In this document: positions 38,294-46,211 of the stretch, one piece after another
Layout of the letters: every line of letters starts with the position of its first letter
Numbering within the stretch: position 1 is the stretch's first letter
From: Pseudomonadota bacterium
Lineage (GTDB): Bacteria > Pseudomonadota > Gammaproteobacteria > Steroidobacterales > Steroidobacteraceae
Length of the DNA: 51,589 nucleotides
Direction: 5' to 3'
NCBI GenBank assembly: GCA_023433515.1
Contig: JAEZCN010000189.1
Location: forward strand, 1 to 51,589
Made by a program: the position numbers and the translations under genes
The notes under the pieces: model-generated
The model's database searches: none
Seen by the model: the letters and a program-made list of their open reading frames with translations, nothing else
Told to the model about the DNA's origin: nothing

Positions 38294-39742
38294 CTACCAG
38301 CAGATGCCCTCGTACCCGCCGCGCAGGTCCGCGCGGTTCGGCAGATTCACGAGGTCGAGCACGATCTGATCCTCGCGTACACGCGCGGCCAATGCCTCGT
38401 TGAGAGCCGGTTGCTGCAGCCCGACGAGGATGACCTGGGACGGATCGATCATGTCGCCGATGTTGGCGCGCAGCAACGTCGCGAGGTGCGGTATGTGCGA
38501 CTCGATGTAGCTGCGATTCGCCCCGAGCAGACGCGACATGTGCACCTCGGGATCGTAGATACGCAGCTCGCAGCCCTCGCCTATCAACTGCTTGGCGACG
38601 AGCACGAGCGGACTCTCGCGCAGATCGTCCGTGCCGGTCTTGAACGACAGGCCCAGCATGCCGATGCGCGGGCGGCCGAGCTTGAGGATCTGCGCCACCG
38701 CATGTTCGATGTGCACGCGATTGCTCGGCAGCAGGCTCGACAGCATCGGCACTTCGATGTCGTGCCGCTTCGCGATCGTGGTGAGCGCCCGGAGGTCCTT
38801 CGGCAGGCACGACCCACCGAACGCGAACCCCGGCTTCAGGTACGCCGGCGAAATGTTGAGCTGCGTGTCGGCGCACACCAGCCGCATCACCTCGTGCGGA
38901 TCGATGTCGAGCGACTGTGAGATGCGGCCGATTTCGTTGGCGAACGTGATCTTGAGCGCATGGAAGGCATTGCAGCTCATCTTGAGCGTCTCGGCCACGC
39001 GCACGTCGGTCACGAGGAAGCGCACCGGCAGGTGCGCGAACACTTCGCGCACGGCCTCGTTCGCCGCGTCGCAGGTGCCGCCGACGATCGTGTAAGGCGG
39101 ATGATCGTAGTCGCGGATCGAAGTCCCCTCGCGCAGGAACTCGGGCTGGAAACACAGACCGAAGTCGCGTCCGGACTTCTTGCCGCTCGACTGCTCGAGC
39201 AGGGGCTCTATCTTCTCCTCGGTCGTGCCCGGCTGCACCGTCGAGCGGATCACGATCGTGTGGAACTCGCGCTTTTCACGCAGCGCCTTTCCCATCTGCT
39301 CGGTCAGCCGCAGGATCGCCGTGAGATTCTGGCTGCCGTTCGCGGCCGACGGCGTCCCGACGCACACGAACGACAGGTCCGTCTCGGCGATCGCGCGCGC
39401 CGCGTCGTCGGTCACCGAGACCCGGCCCGAATCGACCACGTCGCGCATGAGCTCCTGGATTCCCTCCTCGAGGATCGGCGACTTGCGGGCGCGGATCAGG
39501 TCGAGTTTCGTCGGGTCGATGTCGCAGCCGACCACCTGGTGGCCGTCGCGCGCCAGGCAGGCAAGCGATACGGCCCCGACGTAGCCGAGACCGAACACGC
39601 TGATGCGTCTGGGCGTCACCACCCGCGGACGCGCCTCGAGATCGTCGATCTCGACTTCACCGGCGGCGCCGTCGACGAACGGCGCCGCGCCGCGGGCGGA
39701 GATTTCCGGCGAGCCCGCCGCCGCGCCGTCAGTAGTAAGCAC
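38294..39742 (-). CDS. algD: GDP-mannose 6-dehydrogenase-like nucleotide-sugar dehydrogenase (AlgD type)
   Basis: 482 residues from GTG 39742. The Rossmann motif ISVFGLGYVGAV starts only at about residue 47; AlgD proteins begin there, so GTG 39622 or 39619 are alternative starts and the first roughly 40 acidic residues may be untranslated. Key parts: FVCVGTPSAANG, TVIVRSTVQPGT-like segment, catalytic Cys312 in FAFGGSCLPKD, GLSFKTGTDDLRESP, and the C-terminus EGICW, identical to that of AlgD. AlgD oxidises GDP-mannose to GDP-mannuronate. UDP-glucose dehydrogenase is the alternative, but the VRLVCADTQLN and EGICW features favour AlgD. It overlaps the kinase gene by 14 bases. Confidence 0.88.
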   Translation of the reverse strand: MLTTDGAAAGSPEISARGAAPFVDGAAGEVEIDDLEARPRVVTPRRISVFGLGYVGAVSLACLARDGHQVVGCDIDPTKLDLIRARKSPILEEGIQELMRDVVDSGRVSVTDDAARAIAETDLSFVCVGTPSAANGSQNLTAILRLTEQMGKALREKREFHTIVIRSTVQPGTTEEKIEPLLEQSSGKKSGRDFGLCFQPEFLREGTSIRDYDHPPYTIVGGTCDAANEAVREVFAHLPVRFLVTDVRVAETLKMSCNAFHALKITFANEIGRISQSLDIDPHEVMRLVCADTQLNISPAYLKPGFAFGGSCLPKDLRALTTIAKRHDIEVPMLSSLLPSNRVHIEHAVAQILKLGRPRIGMLGLSFKTGTDDLRESPLVLVAKQLIGEGCELRIYDPEVHMSRLLGANRSYIESHIPHLATLLRANIGDMIDPSQVILVGLQQPALNEALAARVREDQIVLDLVNLPNRADLRGGYEGICW

Positions 39743-40583
39743 TTTCGTTGCGTTCCTTGGAGCGGTTGAGCGCCACGCCGAGCAGGTTCATCTCGGCGAG
39801 GATTTCCTTCGCGCCGCGCAACATCGCGCGGCCGCTCTTCCCTTCGGATACCACGAGCAGCAGCGAATCGAACTGCGGCGCGAACGCGAGCACGTCGTCC
39901 GAGGCGAGCAGCGGCGGCATGTCGAATATCACGATGCGGCGGGGCACTTCCCGTTCGAGAGCCGCGGTGAACTCCGACATGCGCGGACTGTTCAGGAACT
40001 CGGACGAATGCTGGAACGCCCGCGCGTTCGGGATCACGCCGAGCCGCTCGGATTGCAGGTTGTAGACGACCTCGTCGAGTTCGGCCTTGCCGAGCAGGTA
40101 GTCGGACAGGCCTTTCTCGAAGCTCATGCCGAGGTAGTTGGCCACCTGCGGGCGCTGCAGGTCGAGGTCGACCAGGAACACCCAGGTGTTCACGTCCTGC
40201 GAGAGCGCGAGCGCGAGATTGATCGCGGTCAGCGTCTTGCCCTCGCCCACGGACATGCCCGACACCGCGATCGAGCTCCACTTGTGCATGTCGAGTCGCC
40301 GCAGCACGCGCGTGCGCAGGATCTTGAAGGCGCGCAGCGCCGCCGTATCCGAGACGGCGGGCAATACGCACTGCCGCTCCATCGCGCGCGCGTCGACGCT
40401 CGCCGTGCGGAAGCGGCGCGCCTGCTGCACCTCGGCGGGCTGGGCGCTCATGCGCCTCGGACGCTGACGCAGGTTCGCCGATTCGATCGCGTTCGGGCGT
40501 TCGGATCCGGGTATCTGTCGCTCCGCGACGGGCGCACTGCCGGTGAAATTGCGGCGGATGGCGTCTTCGATCGGTGTACCCAT
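39729..40583 (-). CDS. CpsD/CapB-type tyrosine autokinase
   Basis: 284 residues from ATG 40583. The first roughly 75 residues are polar and disordered. The BY-kinase core has Walker A SGMSVGEGKT (Lys116), Walker A' VFLVDLDLQRP and Walker B RRIVIFDMPP. Such cytoplasmic kinases pair with a Wzc-like membrane protein, encoded just upstream, to control chain length through phosphorylation of a C-terminal tyrosine cluster. Here the C-terminus ends ESAYY, with only two tyrosines. It is separated from the Wzc-like gene by 32 bases and overlaps the dehydrogenase gene. Confidence 0.9.
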   Translation of the reverse strand: MGTPIEDAIRRNFTGSAPVAERQIPGSERPNAIESANLRQRPRRMSAQPAEVQQARRFRTASVDARAMERQCVLPAVSDTAALRAFKILRTRVLRRLDMHKWSSIAVSGMSVGEGKTLTAINLALALSQDVNTWVFLVDLDLQRPQVANYLGMSFEKGLSDYLLGKAELDEVVYNLQSERLGVIPNARAFQHSSEFLNSPRMSEFTAALEREVPRRIVIFDMPPLLASDDVLAFAPQFDSLLLVVSEGKSGRAMLRGAKEILAEMNLLGVALNRSKERNESAYY

Positions 40584-40615
40584 GGTGATCTCGCTGTTAG
40601 GGCCTTGGGGAAATC

Positions 40616-42265
40616 TCAAATGAAACTCTTTATCGCGTTGAAGACGATCCACACCCCAACTACTCCGCTCGCGCTGGCCGCAGCGAAGCGCCACGCGCTC
40701 CTGCGCCGCGAGCGCGAATTGCGGATGGTGGGAATCGCCACGAGCGGCGACACGTTCAGCAGGTCGCGCACGTCGCGCGCTCCACGCACCTTCGGATCGA
40801 GCGCTTCGGCAGCGACCGTGAACGTGAGTCCGAGTGCCAGTGCCGCGACGAGGCCGATCAGCAGGATCGCGAGCCGCTGCGGCTTGCTCGGCAGGCTCGG
40901 CAACATCGGCGACTGGATCAGCCGGAATTCGTCCGCTCGGCCCCCGACGATGGCGGCTTCGCTCACCTCGGCATCCATCTGCCGGTTGAGAAGCTGTTCG
41001 TACTTCTCGCGCGCGATCGCGAGGTCGCGCGTCGCGTTCGCATATTCGCGCTCGACCTGCGGCGCCGCGGTCACGTTGCGCTCGATGCCGGCGAGCTTGG
41101 CGCGCAGCCCCGCGCTCTGCGCGCCGAGGCTCGCGAGCTGGCTGTCGATCGCGTTGATCTGCGTACGCAGCTGCATGTTCACCGGCGAGCCGTCGGACAT
41201 GTTCACGTCCGCGCGCTCGCCGCCCGCGATGCGCGCCTCCAGGGTCTCGATGTCGCGCATCAGCCTGCGGATGTCCGGATGCTCCTCGCCGTATCGCTGG
41301 CGCGATTCGGCGAGCGTGGCCCGCTTCGCATTGAGCTGTGAGCGCAGGCTGCTGCCCGCGCCCGCGCTGGTGCCGAATTTCAGGCTGTCGATCTGGCGGC
41401 GCAGCGCGACCATGTCAGGGTGGCTTTCGTCGTACGACGACTGCATGCGCGCGTACTGCTCTTCGAGCTGGCGCACGCTGCCGGCGTTCGGACCCTGCGC
41501 GCGCGCGGTCTCGAGCTGCGCCGTGAGGAACACGCGTTCCTGGCGCAGCGCGCGCTGCTGCACCTCGATCTGCTGCAGCTGGCTCTCGACGCGATCCATC
41601 ATCGACATGTTGACTTCGGTGAGCTCGGGAAGCTGGCCGTAGTTGGCGCGCTTGAACTCGGCGAGCTTGCCTTCGAGGGAGGCCACGTGCGTGCGCAGCC
41701 GCTCGGCTTCCTTGGCATAGAACTCGGCGGCGCTCGACGCGCGGCCCTGGCGCTGGCGCCGGTGCTCCGCGAGGAACGCCGCCACGAGCCATTGCGCGCC
41801 CTTCTGCGCCTTCTCCGGCACCTGGTTGTCGTACGACAAGGTGAACGCGTCGACGATCTCGCGCTCGCGGCCCGTGCGCGGATCGAGGATGGGCGTGGTC
41901 ACGATCTGGACGTTGATGTCCCGACGGATCCGCTTGAGCGCGGCCGCCTCGTTTTCCTCGAACGCCGGATCGAGATCGTGTTCCGCCTGCAGCTTTCGCA
42001 GGTTCGAGTCAGTCAGCACGATGCCCTTCAGGTTCTGCACGTACTGGTCGGCGTAACTCGACCCCGCGCTGGTGCCGGCGAGCGACTGCGCGCTCGATGG
42101 CTCATCTATCTCGACCAGCGCCGAGGAGGTGTAGATGTCGGGCAGCGTCAGCGCCAGGAGCACGGCGAGGACGGCGATCGGAATCGCGATGCCGAGCAGC
42201 AACGCGCGCCGCCGCGCGATCGCATGCAGATAGTCGGAAAATTCTGGAGGGGCCGGCGAATTCAT
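40616..42265 (-). CDS. Wzc/GumC-like polysaccharide chain-length determinant (no kinase domain)
   Basis: 549 residues from ATG 42265, with GAGGAAC 7 bases upstream; the TTG at 42280 is not needed. Membrane helix 1 (about 25-45) is followed by the Wzz domain (PDIYTSSALVEIDE), a long periplasmic coiled coil (LRTHVASLEGKLAEFKRANY, ALRQERVFLTAQLETARA), the GNVR-like segment ending QLLNRQMDAEVSEAAIVGGR, a proline-rich PSLPSKPQR and membrane helix 2. A third hydrophobic segment lies at the C-terminus (GVVGVWIVFNAI). There is no cytoplasmic ATPase domain; that is the separate downstream gene. It would span the periplasm to meet the Wza-like export protein. Confidence 0.93.
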   Translation of the reverse strand: MNSPAPPEFSDYLHAIARRRALLLGIAIPIAVLAVLLALTLPDIYTSSALVEIDEPSSAQSLAGTSAGSSYADQYVQNLKGIVLTDSNLRKLQAEHDLDPAFEENEAAALKRIRRDINVQIVTTPILDPRTGREREIVDAFTLSYDNQVPEKAQKGAQWLVAAFLAEHRRQRQGRASSAAEFYAKEAERLRTHVASLEGKLAEFKRANYGQLPELTEVNMSMMDRVESQLQQIEVQQRALRQERVFLTAQLETARAQGPNAGSVRQLEEQYARMQSSYDESHPDMVALRRQIDSLKFGTSAGAGSSLRSQLNAKRATLAESRQRYGEEHPDIRRLMRDIETLEARIAGGERADVNMSDGSPVNMQLRTQINAIDSQLASLGAQSAGLRAKLAGIERNVTAAPQVEREYANATRDLAIAREKYEQLLNRQMDAEVSEAAIVGGRADEFRLIQSPMLPSLPSKPQRLAILLIGLVAALALGLTFTVAAEALDPKVRGARDVRDLLNVSPLVAIPTIRNSRSRRRSAWRFAAASASGVVGVWIVFNAIKSFI

Positions 42266-42276
42266 GCACTCGTTCC

Positions 42277-43479
42277 TCAACGTCTTCTTTGTATTGGTTG
42301 CCAGATGACCGACGCCATCGCGCCGCTGGATGTGGCGTCATCGATTGCGTCGTCGAATTCCTGCCACGTGTAGTCGATTCCGACGCGCAGCGTGAATTCT
42401 TCCTGCCAGCGCCACTGCAGGCCGAGGTCGCCAGTTGCGTAGGTGCGCGCCTGATAGATCGCGTCCGGGTCGACGCTGTCGTCGTAGGTGCCGCGCACAC
42501 CGAAGACGAGCGCCAGGCGCGGCGTCATGTCGCGGGTCCAGCGCAGGCGAAGCTGATCGCGCGAGATCACGAGCCCCGCGTTCGAGGGCCCGATGCTGCG
42601 CGACAGGTCGATGAACATCTCGTTGCGGCCGCGCTGAAAGCTCACGCCGGCACCCGCCACCCAGGAGATGTCGGTTCCGCCGTCGATGAACTCGAGCTGC
42701 TCGGCACCCACCCTGAAATAGGTACGCGTGTCCGCCGCGCTGCGCGTGTCCCACTGCATCTGCAGACCGATGGTCGTGGTCGACTCGTCGAGCTCGGTCT
42801 CGTAGCGGCCGCCGCGCGCACGCAGCGTCCAGGAACTGCGCTCGGTATTGCGGAACACGAGCCCCGCGCCCGCGCCGTACGTGCTGTAGTCGACCTGGGC
42901 CCCGGGAATCTCGCGATCGAAACTCACATCGCTCGCCGCGATTTCGAACTGCAGCTCGCGGCGCGGCGACAACTCGAACGTGACCGAAGGCTGCAGCTGC
43001 AACCGGGTGCGGCGGTTCGGGACCAGCACTCGACCGGCGTCGCCGAAGTCCGGCTCACCGAGATCGCCGTCCACGTCGGCGCCGGGCTGCTCGCTGTTGA
43101 TGATGTCCTGTTGGGAAAATTCGCCGCGCACACGGGTATTCGCGCGCTGGCCGGTGTAACGCCAGTCGAGCACCGTGAAATAGTCCGTGGCGTCCAGGTC
43201 CTTCTGGTTCGGAAAGTAGGTGGAACGCACGCGCGGCGTGATGCTGAAATCGTTGGACTGCGAGAGCGCCCGGATCTCGAGCGCCACGTCCGCGAGCGGG
43301 CCCTGCACTTCGAGCTCCGTGCCGGGGATGGTGAGACGGTAGTTGTCGTCGTACATGTACCCGGCCTCGACGGTCGGGTTGAACTCCCAGGCCGCGGCGA
43401 ACACGGCCTGGCCGATCGTCGCGGCGGCGAGCGTCGCGCCGGCAAGGACGGGCCAACTACCTGCAAGGCGCGCGCGCAT
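42277..43479 (-). CDS. Outer-membrane beta-barrel protein of the exopolysaccharide locus
   Basis: 400 residues from ATG 43479; the in-frame TTG at 43485 overlaps the upstream stop and is less likely. A signal peptide (LAGATLAAATIGQAVFA) is followed by a barrel with many alternating aromatic strands (TDYFTVLDWRYTGQRANTRV, RTYFRVGAEQLEFIDGGTDI, EEFTLRVGIDYTWQEFDD). The organisation resembles EpsL/PEP-CTERM-associated outer-membrane proteins that accompany Wza- and Wzc-like genes in beta- and gammaproteobacterial exopolysaccharide loci. It may act as an export pore or surface anchor. No exosortase gene is in the window. Confidence 0.85.
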   Translation of the reverse strand: MRARLAGSWPVLAGATLAAATIGQAVFAAAWEFNPTVEAGYMYDDNYRLTIPGTELEVQGPLADVALEIRALSQSNDFSITPRVRSTYFPNQKDLDATDYFTVLDWRYTGQRANTRVRGEFSQQDIINSEQPGADVDGDLGEPDFGDAGRVLVPNRRTRLQLQPSVTFELSPRRELQFEIAASDVSFDREIPGAQVDYSTYGAGAGLVFRNTERSSWTLRARGGRYETELDESTTTIGLQMQWDTRSAADTRTYFRVGAEQLEFIDGGTDISWVAGAGVSFQRGRNEMFIDLSRSIGPSNAGLVISRDQLRLRWTRDMTPRLALVFGVRGTYDDSVDPDAIYQARTYATGDLGLQWRWQEEFTLRVGIDYTWQEFDDAIDDATSSGAMASVIWQPIQRRR

Positions 43480-43481
43480 GC

Positions 43482-44036
43482 TCAAGGCACCACCACGACG
43501 TCGCCGGCCTGCAGGTCGATGTTCTGATCCATGCGGCGGCCCTTGACGACGTCGTTGTAACGAAACGGAATGGACTGCTTGCCGTTGGACGTTCGGCGCA
43601 GGACGACGATGTCACCGAGCGAGGCGAATGGCGTGGTGCCGCCGGCCATCGACAGCGCCTGCATGACGTCGACGCTGGGATTCATGATGAACTCGCCCGG
43701 CCGGTTGACCTGCCCGATGACGTAGATCTTGTTTCCGCGGATCTCCTGGATCGACACGGTGACGACCGGGTCGGAAATGTAACGCGCGAGCCGCTGGCTC
43801 AACGTCTTGGTCAGGTCGGCCACGGTCTTGCCCTTGGCATCCACTTCGCCGACCAGCGGGAACGAGAATGCGCCGTCGGGACGCACCAGCGCGGGACGTT
43901 GCAGGTCCGGCTCCTTCCACACGCTGATCGACAACATGTCGCCGGGCTTCACCGTGTAGTTCGGGTCCTGCGCAATCGCCTGGGTCGCCGCGGCCAGCGC
44001 CACGACGATGAAGCACGCGATCAGGAATTTCTTCAT
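43482..44036 (-). CDS. Polysaccharide biosynthesis/export protein (short Wza-like)
   Basis: 184 residues from ATG 44036, preceded by GGAGAGAG and overlapping the upstream glycosyltransferase stop by ATGA. A signal peptide ends at ATQAIAQ. The Poly_export domain is PNYTVKPGDMLSISVWKEPD, RPDGAFSFPLVGEVDAKGKT and DPVVTVSIQEI. A single SLBB domain follows (NKIYVIGQVNRPGEFIMNPS, DVMQALSMAGG). It has no lipobox cysteine and lacks the long C-terminal helix of E. coli Wza, so it is the short soluble periplasmic type and probably works with the separate barrel encoded next to it. Confidence 0.93.
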   Translation of the reverse strand: MKKFLIACFIVVALAAATQAIAQDPNYTVKPGDMLSISVWKEPDLQRPALVRPDGAFSFPLVGEVDAKGKTVADLTKTLSQRLARYISDPVVTVSIQEIRGNKIYVIGQVNRPGEFIMNPSVDVMQALSMAGGTTPFASLGDIVVLRRTSNGKQSIPFRYNDVVKGRRMDQNIDLQAGDVVVVP

Positions 44037-45349
44037 GTTCTCTCTCCGGTCGGCTGCAGCAGTTGTTCGTAGGCGGCGAGCAGGCGTGGGGCCTCGTGTT
44101 GCCACGCGAGCACGCGCTCGACGCGCTCGCGCCCGATGGCGCCCATGCGCGCACGCGCGGCCTCGTCCGCCAGCAACGAGACGATCTTCTGCGCGAGATC
44201 GGCGACGTCGTTCGGCCGCGCGTACCACGAGGCCTCGCCGGCCGACACGCGGCCCTCGGTCAGGTCGAACTGCACGATGGGTTTGCCGAGCGCCATGTAC
44301 TCCATGATCTTGTTCATCGTGGAGCGGTCGTTCATGTCGTTCGCGCGATCGGGGTTCACGCACACGTCCGCGGTGTTCAGCATTTCGAGTAGTTCGGCGT
44401 CGGGCGCGCGGCCGGTGAACGTCACGTACCCGGCGACGCCGAGATCCTTCGCGAGCTCACGCATCGCGGCGAGCTCGGTGCCGCCGCCGACGAGACCGAA
44501 CTGGATGTCGGTGCGGCCCAGTTGCTTCACGATGAGCTGCACCGCCTGCAGCAGCAGGTCGATGCCTTCCTGCTTGCCCATGACACCGACGTAGCCGACC
44601 AGGTACCGCCGCCCTTTCCGGAGCGCCGGATTCGGCTCGACCTTCCTGATGCGCGTGAGATCCGGCCCCGAACGCACGACGAAAACGTCGCGCGGATCGA
44701 CTCCGCCGCGGCCGATCGCGATGCGCCGGTACGACTCGTTGGTCGAGATGACCATGTCGGCGGTGCGGAACGTGAGGCGCTCGAGCACGAGCAGCAACTT
44801 TTGACCGAGTCCGCGCCTGCCGAACTTCGCCTCGTAGAGCTCGGGATTGATGTCGTGGTGATCGAAGACGAAACGTTTGCCGAACAGCTTGTAGAACCCA
44901 CCGATCAGGAACAGCGTGTCGGGCGGATTGCAGGCATGGATCACGTCGAAGCCGCGTCCGAACAGCACCTTGAGCGACAGCCAGAACTCCATCGCGAGCG
45001 CCCAGCTGTATTCGAGCGCATAACCGAGCACGCCGTCGGCTTCACGCGGCAATGAATGCCGGTGAATGTCGATGCCGTCCAACTGTTCGAACGCGCCCTC
45101 ATATCCCGGCGCCTTGGGACAGATGATCGACACCACGTAGCCGGCGCCCGCGAGCGTGCGCGCTTCCTGCCACACGCGACGATCGAACGGGCACGGCAGG
45201 TTCTCGACGATGATGAGGACGCGCCGGCCGGTGGTCCGCGAACGCGCAACGTGGCGCGGCTGCGCCTCTCCGTCGTCGCGCGACGGATCGCGCGCGGGCT
45301 CCGCGTCGGTAGAGGCACGCATCGCTGTGCCAGTTGCGCTTTCGGACAC
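44033..45349 (-). CDS. Glycosyltransferase family 4 protein (WbuB-like)
   Basis: 438 residues from GTG 45349, which has GGGAGG about 6 bases upstream; the TTG at 45370 lies before that site. The first roughly 45 residues are polar. The core begins VLIIVENLPCPFDRRVWQEA, followed by GFDVIHACNPPDTLFLIG, KRFVFDHHDINPELYEAKFG, YLVGYVGVMGKQEGIDLLLQ and STMNKIMEYMALGKPIVQFD, the modified EX7E region of this subgroup. Relatives transfer amino sugars or fucose in O-antigen or capsule synthesis. It follows the GNAT gene by 30 bases. Confidence 0.92.
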   Translation of the reverse strand: MSESATGTAMRASTDAEPARDPSRDDGEAQPRHVARSRTTGRRVLIIVENLPCPFDRRVWQEARTLAGAGYVVSIICPKAPGYEGAFEQLDGIDIHRHSLPREADGVLGYALEYSWALAMEFWLSLKVLFGRGFDVIHACNPPDTLFLIGGFYKLFGKRFVFDHHDINPELYEAKFGRRGLGQKLLLVLERLTFRTADMVISTNESYRRIAIGRGGVDPRDVFVVRSGPDLTRIRKVEPNPALRKGRRYLVGYVGVMGKQEGIDLLLQAVQLIVKQLGRTDIQFGLVGGGTELAAMRELAKDLGVAGYVTFTGRAPDAELLEMLNTADVCVNPDRANDMNDRSTMNKIMEYMALGKPIVQFDLTEGRVSAGEASWYARPNDVADLAQKIVSLLADEAARARMGAIGRERVERVLAWQHEAPRLLAAYEQLLQPTGERT

Positions 45350-45379
45350 TGAACCTCCCGGGGCGAACAAGTCTGTTTG

Positions 45380-45952
45380 TTACCTGAGCGCCAGCACGAG
45401 GCGGCGCAGGTTGCGATCGCGAGGATCGGGCTCCATCGAGAAGCCGGACGAGAGCGCGAGCATCTGCATCGGCCGGTTCGACCACAACATGTGCGCGGTG
45501 AGTCGCGTCACGCCGACACGTTTGGCGTGACGCAGGAGCGTCGAGAGCAGCGTGCGGCCAACCTGCTCTTCCCTGAATCCGTGCGCGACCGCGATCGTGA
45601 ACGCGGCGCTACGTTCGTTGTCCGGCGCGTACGCGCACACGCCGATCACGCGATCGCCGCCGGCGGTATTCTCGAGCGCGGCGAAACCTACGGCAGTGTC
45701 CGATCCACTGACGATGACGCGGTCGAACAGCATCGACGTCAGATCGCCCAGGCCGTGCGCATCGCGCCCGGTCGCCTCGCGCGTGAGCGCCAACGCGAAC
45801 TCGGCGAGCAGGCGGCGATCGCCGGGAGATACCTGGCGCACGCTGTACGCGCGATGCGTGCGCGCCGTGTAGTACCAGCGACGCGCCAGCCACGCGTTCG
45901 TCAGCCCTAAGGGAAAACGCGAGTCATGTGGAGCAACAGCCGTCCTCTGCAT
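45380..45952 (-). CDS. GNAT-family acetyltransferase
   Basis: 190 residues from ATG 45952, with GAGG about 8 bases before it; the frame extending to 46132 looks non-coding. The GNAT core is seen in VIGVCAYAPDNERSAAFTIA, the acetyl-CoA loop region FREEQVGRTLLSTLLRHAKR and VTRLTAHMLWSNRPMQMLAL. The N-terminal 60 residues contain a second small domain. It is first in the minus-strand exopolysaccharide locus, so it may acetylate a sugar precursor or regulate; the target is unknown. The promoter should lie in the 259 bases shared with the divergent sensor kinase. Confidence 0.85.
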   Translation of the reverse strand: MQRTAVAPHDSRFPLGLTNAWLARRWYYTARTHRAYSVRQVSPGDRRLLAEFALALTREATGRDAHGLGDLTSMLFDRVIVSGSDTAVGFAALENTAGGDRVIGVCAYAPDNERSAAFTIAVAHGFREEQVGRTLLSTLLRHAKRVGVTRLTAHMLWSNRPMQMLALSSGFSMEPDPRDRNLRRLVLALR

Positions 45953-46151
45953 GACGCAAGCCTCGCGTACCGCGAGCGGACGCGCCGTCGGACGCCGCGC
46001 AGTGGCGATCTGGAAAATGCCTGCAATGTGCGAACGCACGGCCCGCGTCATGCGGTCGAGTCCGACAGTGTTTTCCGTGCTGCAACACGGGCGGTCACGA
46101 AGCGGTTTACTTGACTGCGCGGGAAGGCGCACGCTTAGGCGTTCGGCAAGC

Positions 46152-46186
46152 CCATGTAGGAGTGAACCGACAGCAAACCTACATGG
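46152..46186. repeat. Inverted repeat in the divergent promoter region
   Basis: Nine-base perfect arms CCATGTAGG (46152-46160) and CCTACATGG (46178-46186) flank a 17-base spacer. It lies 26 bases before the sensor-kinase ATG and 200 bases upstream of the GNAT gene. It could be an operator for a dimeric regulator, or a degenerate REP; there is no other copy in the window. Confidence 0.5.
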
Positions 46187-46211
46187 ATGCCTGCAATACT
46201 GCCTACACCGA

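Noticed and set aside
42277..44036. Possible exosortase/PEP-CTERM locus
   Set aside because: The export, barrel, chain-length and kinase order resembles such loci, but no exosortase and no PEP-CTERM tail were found in the window.
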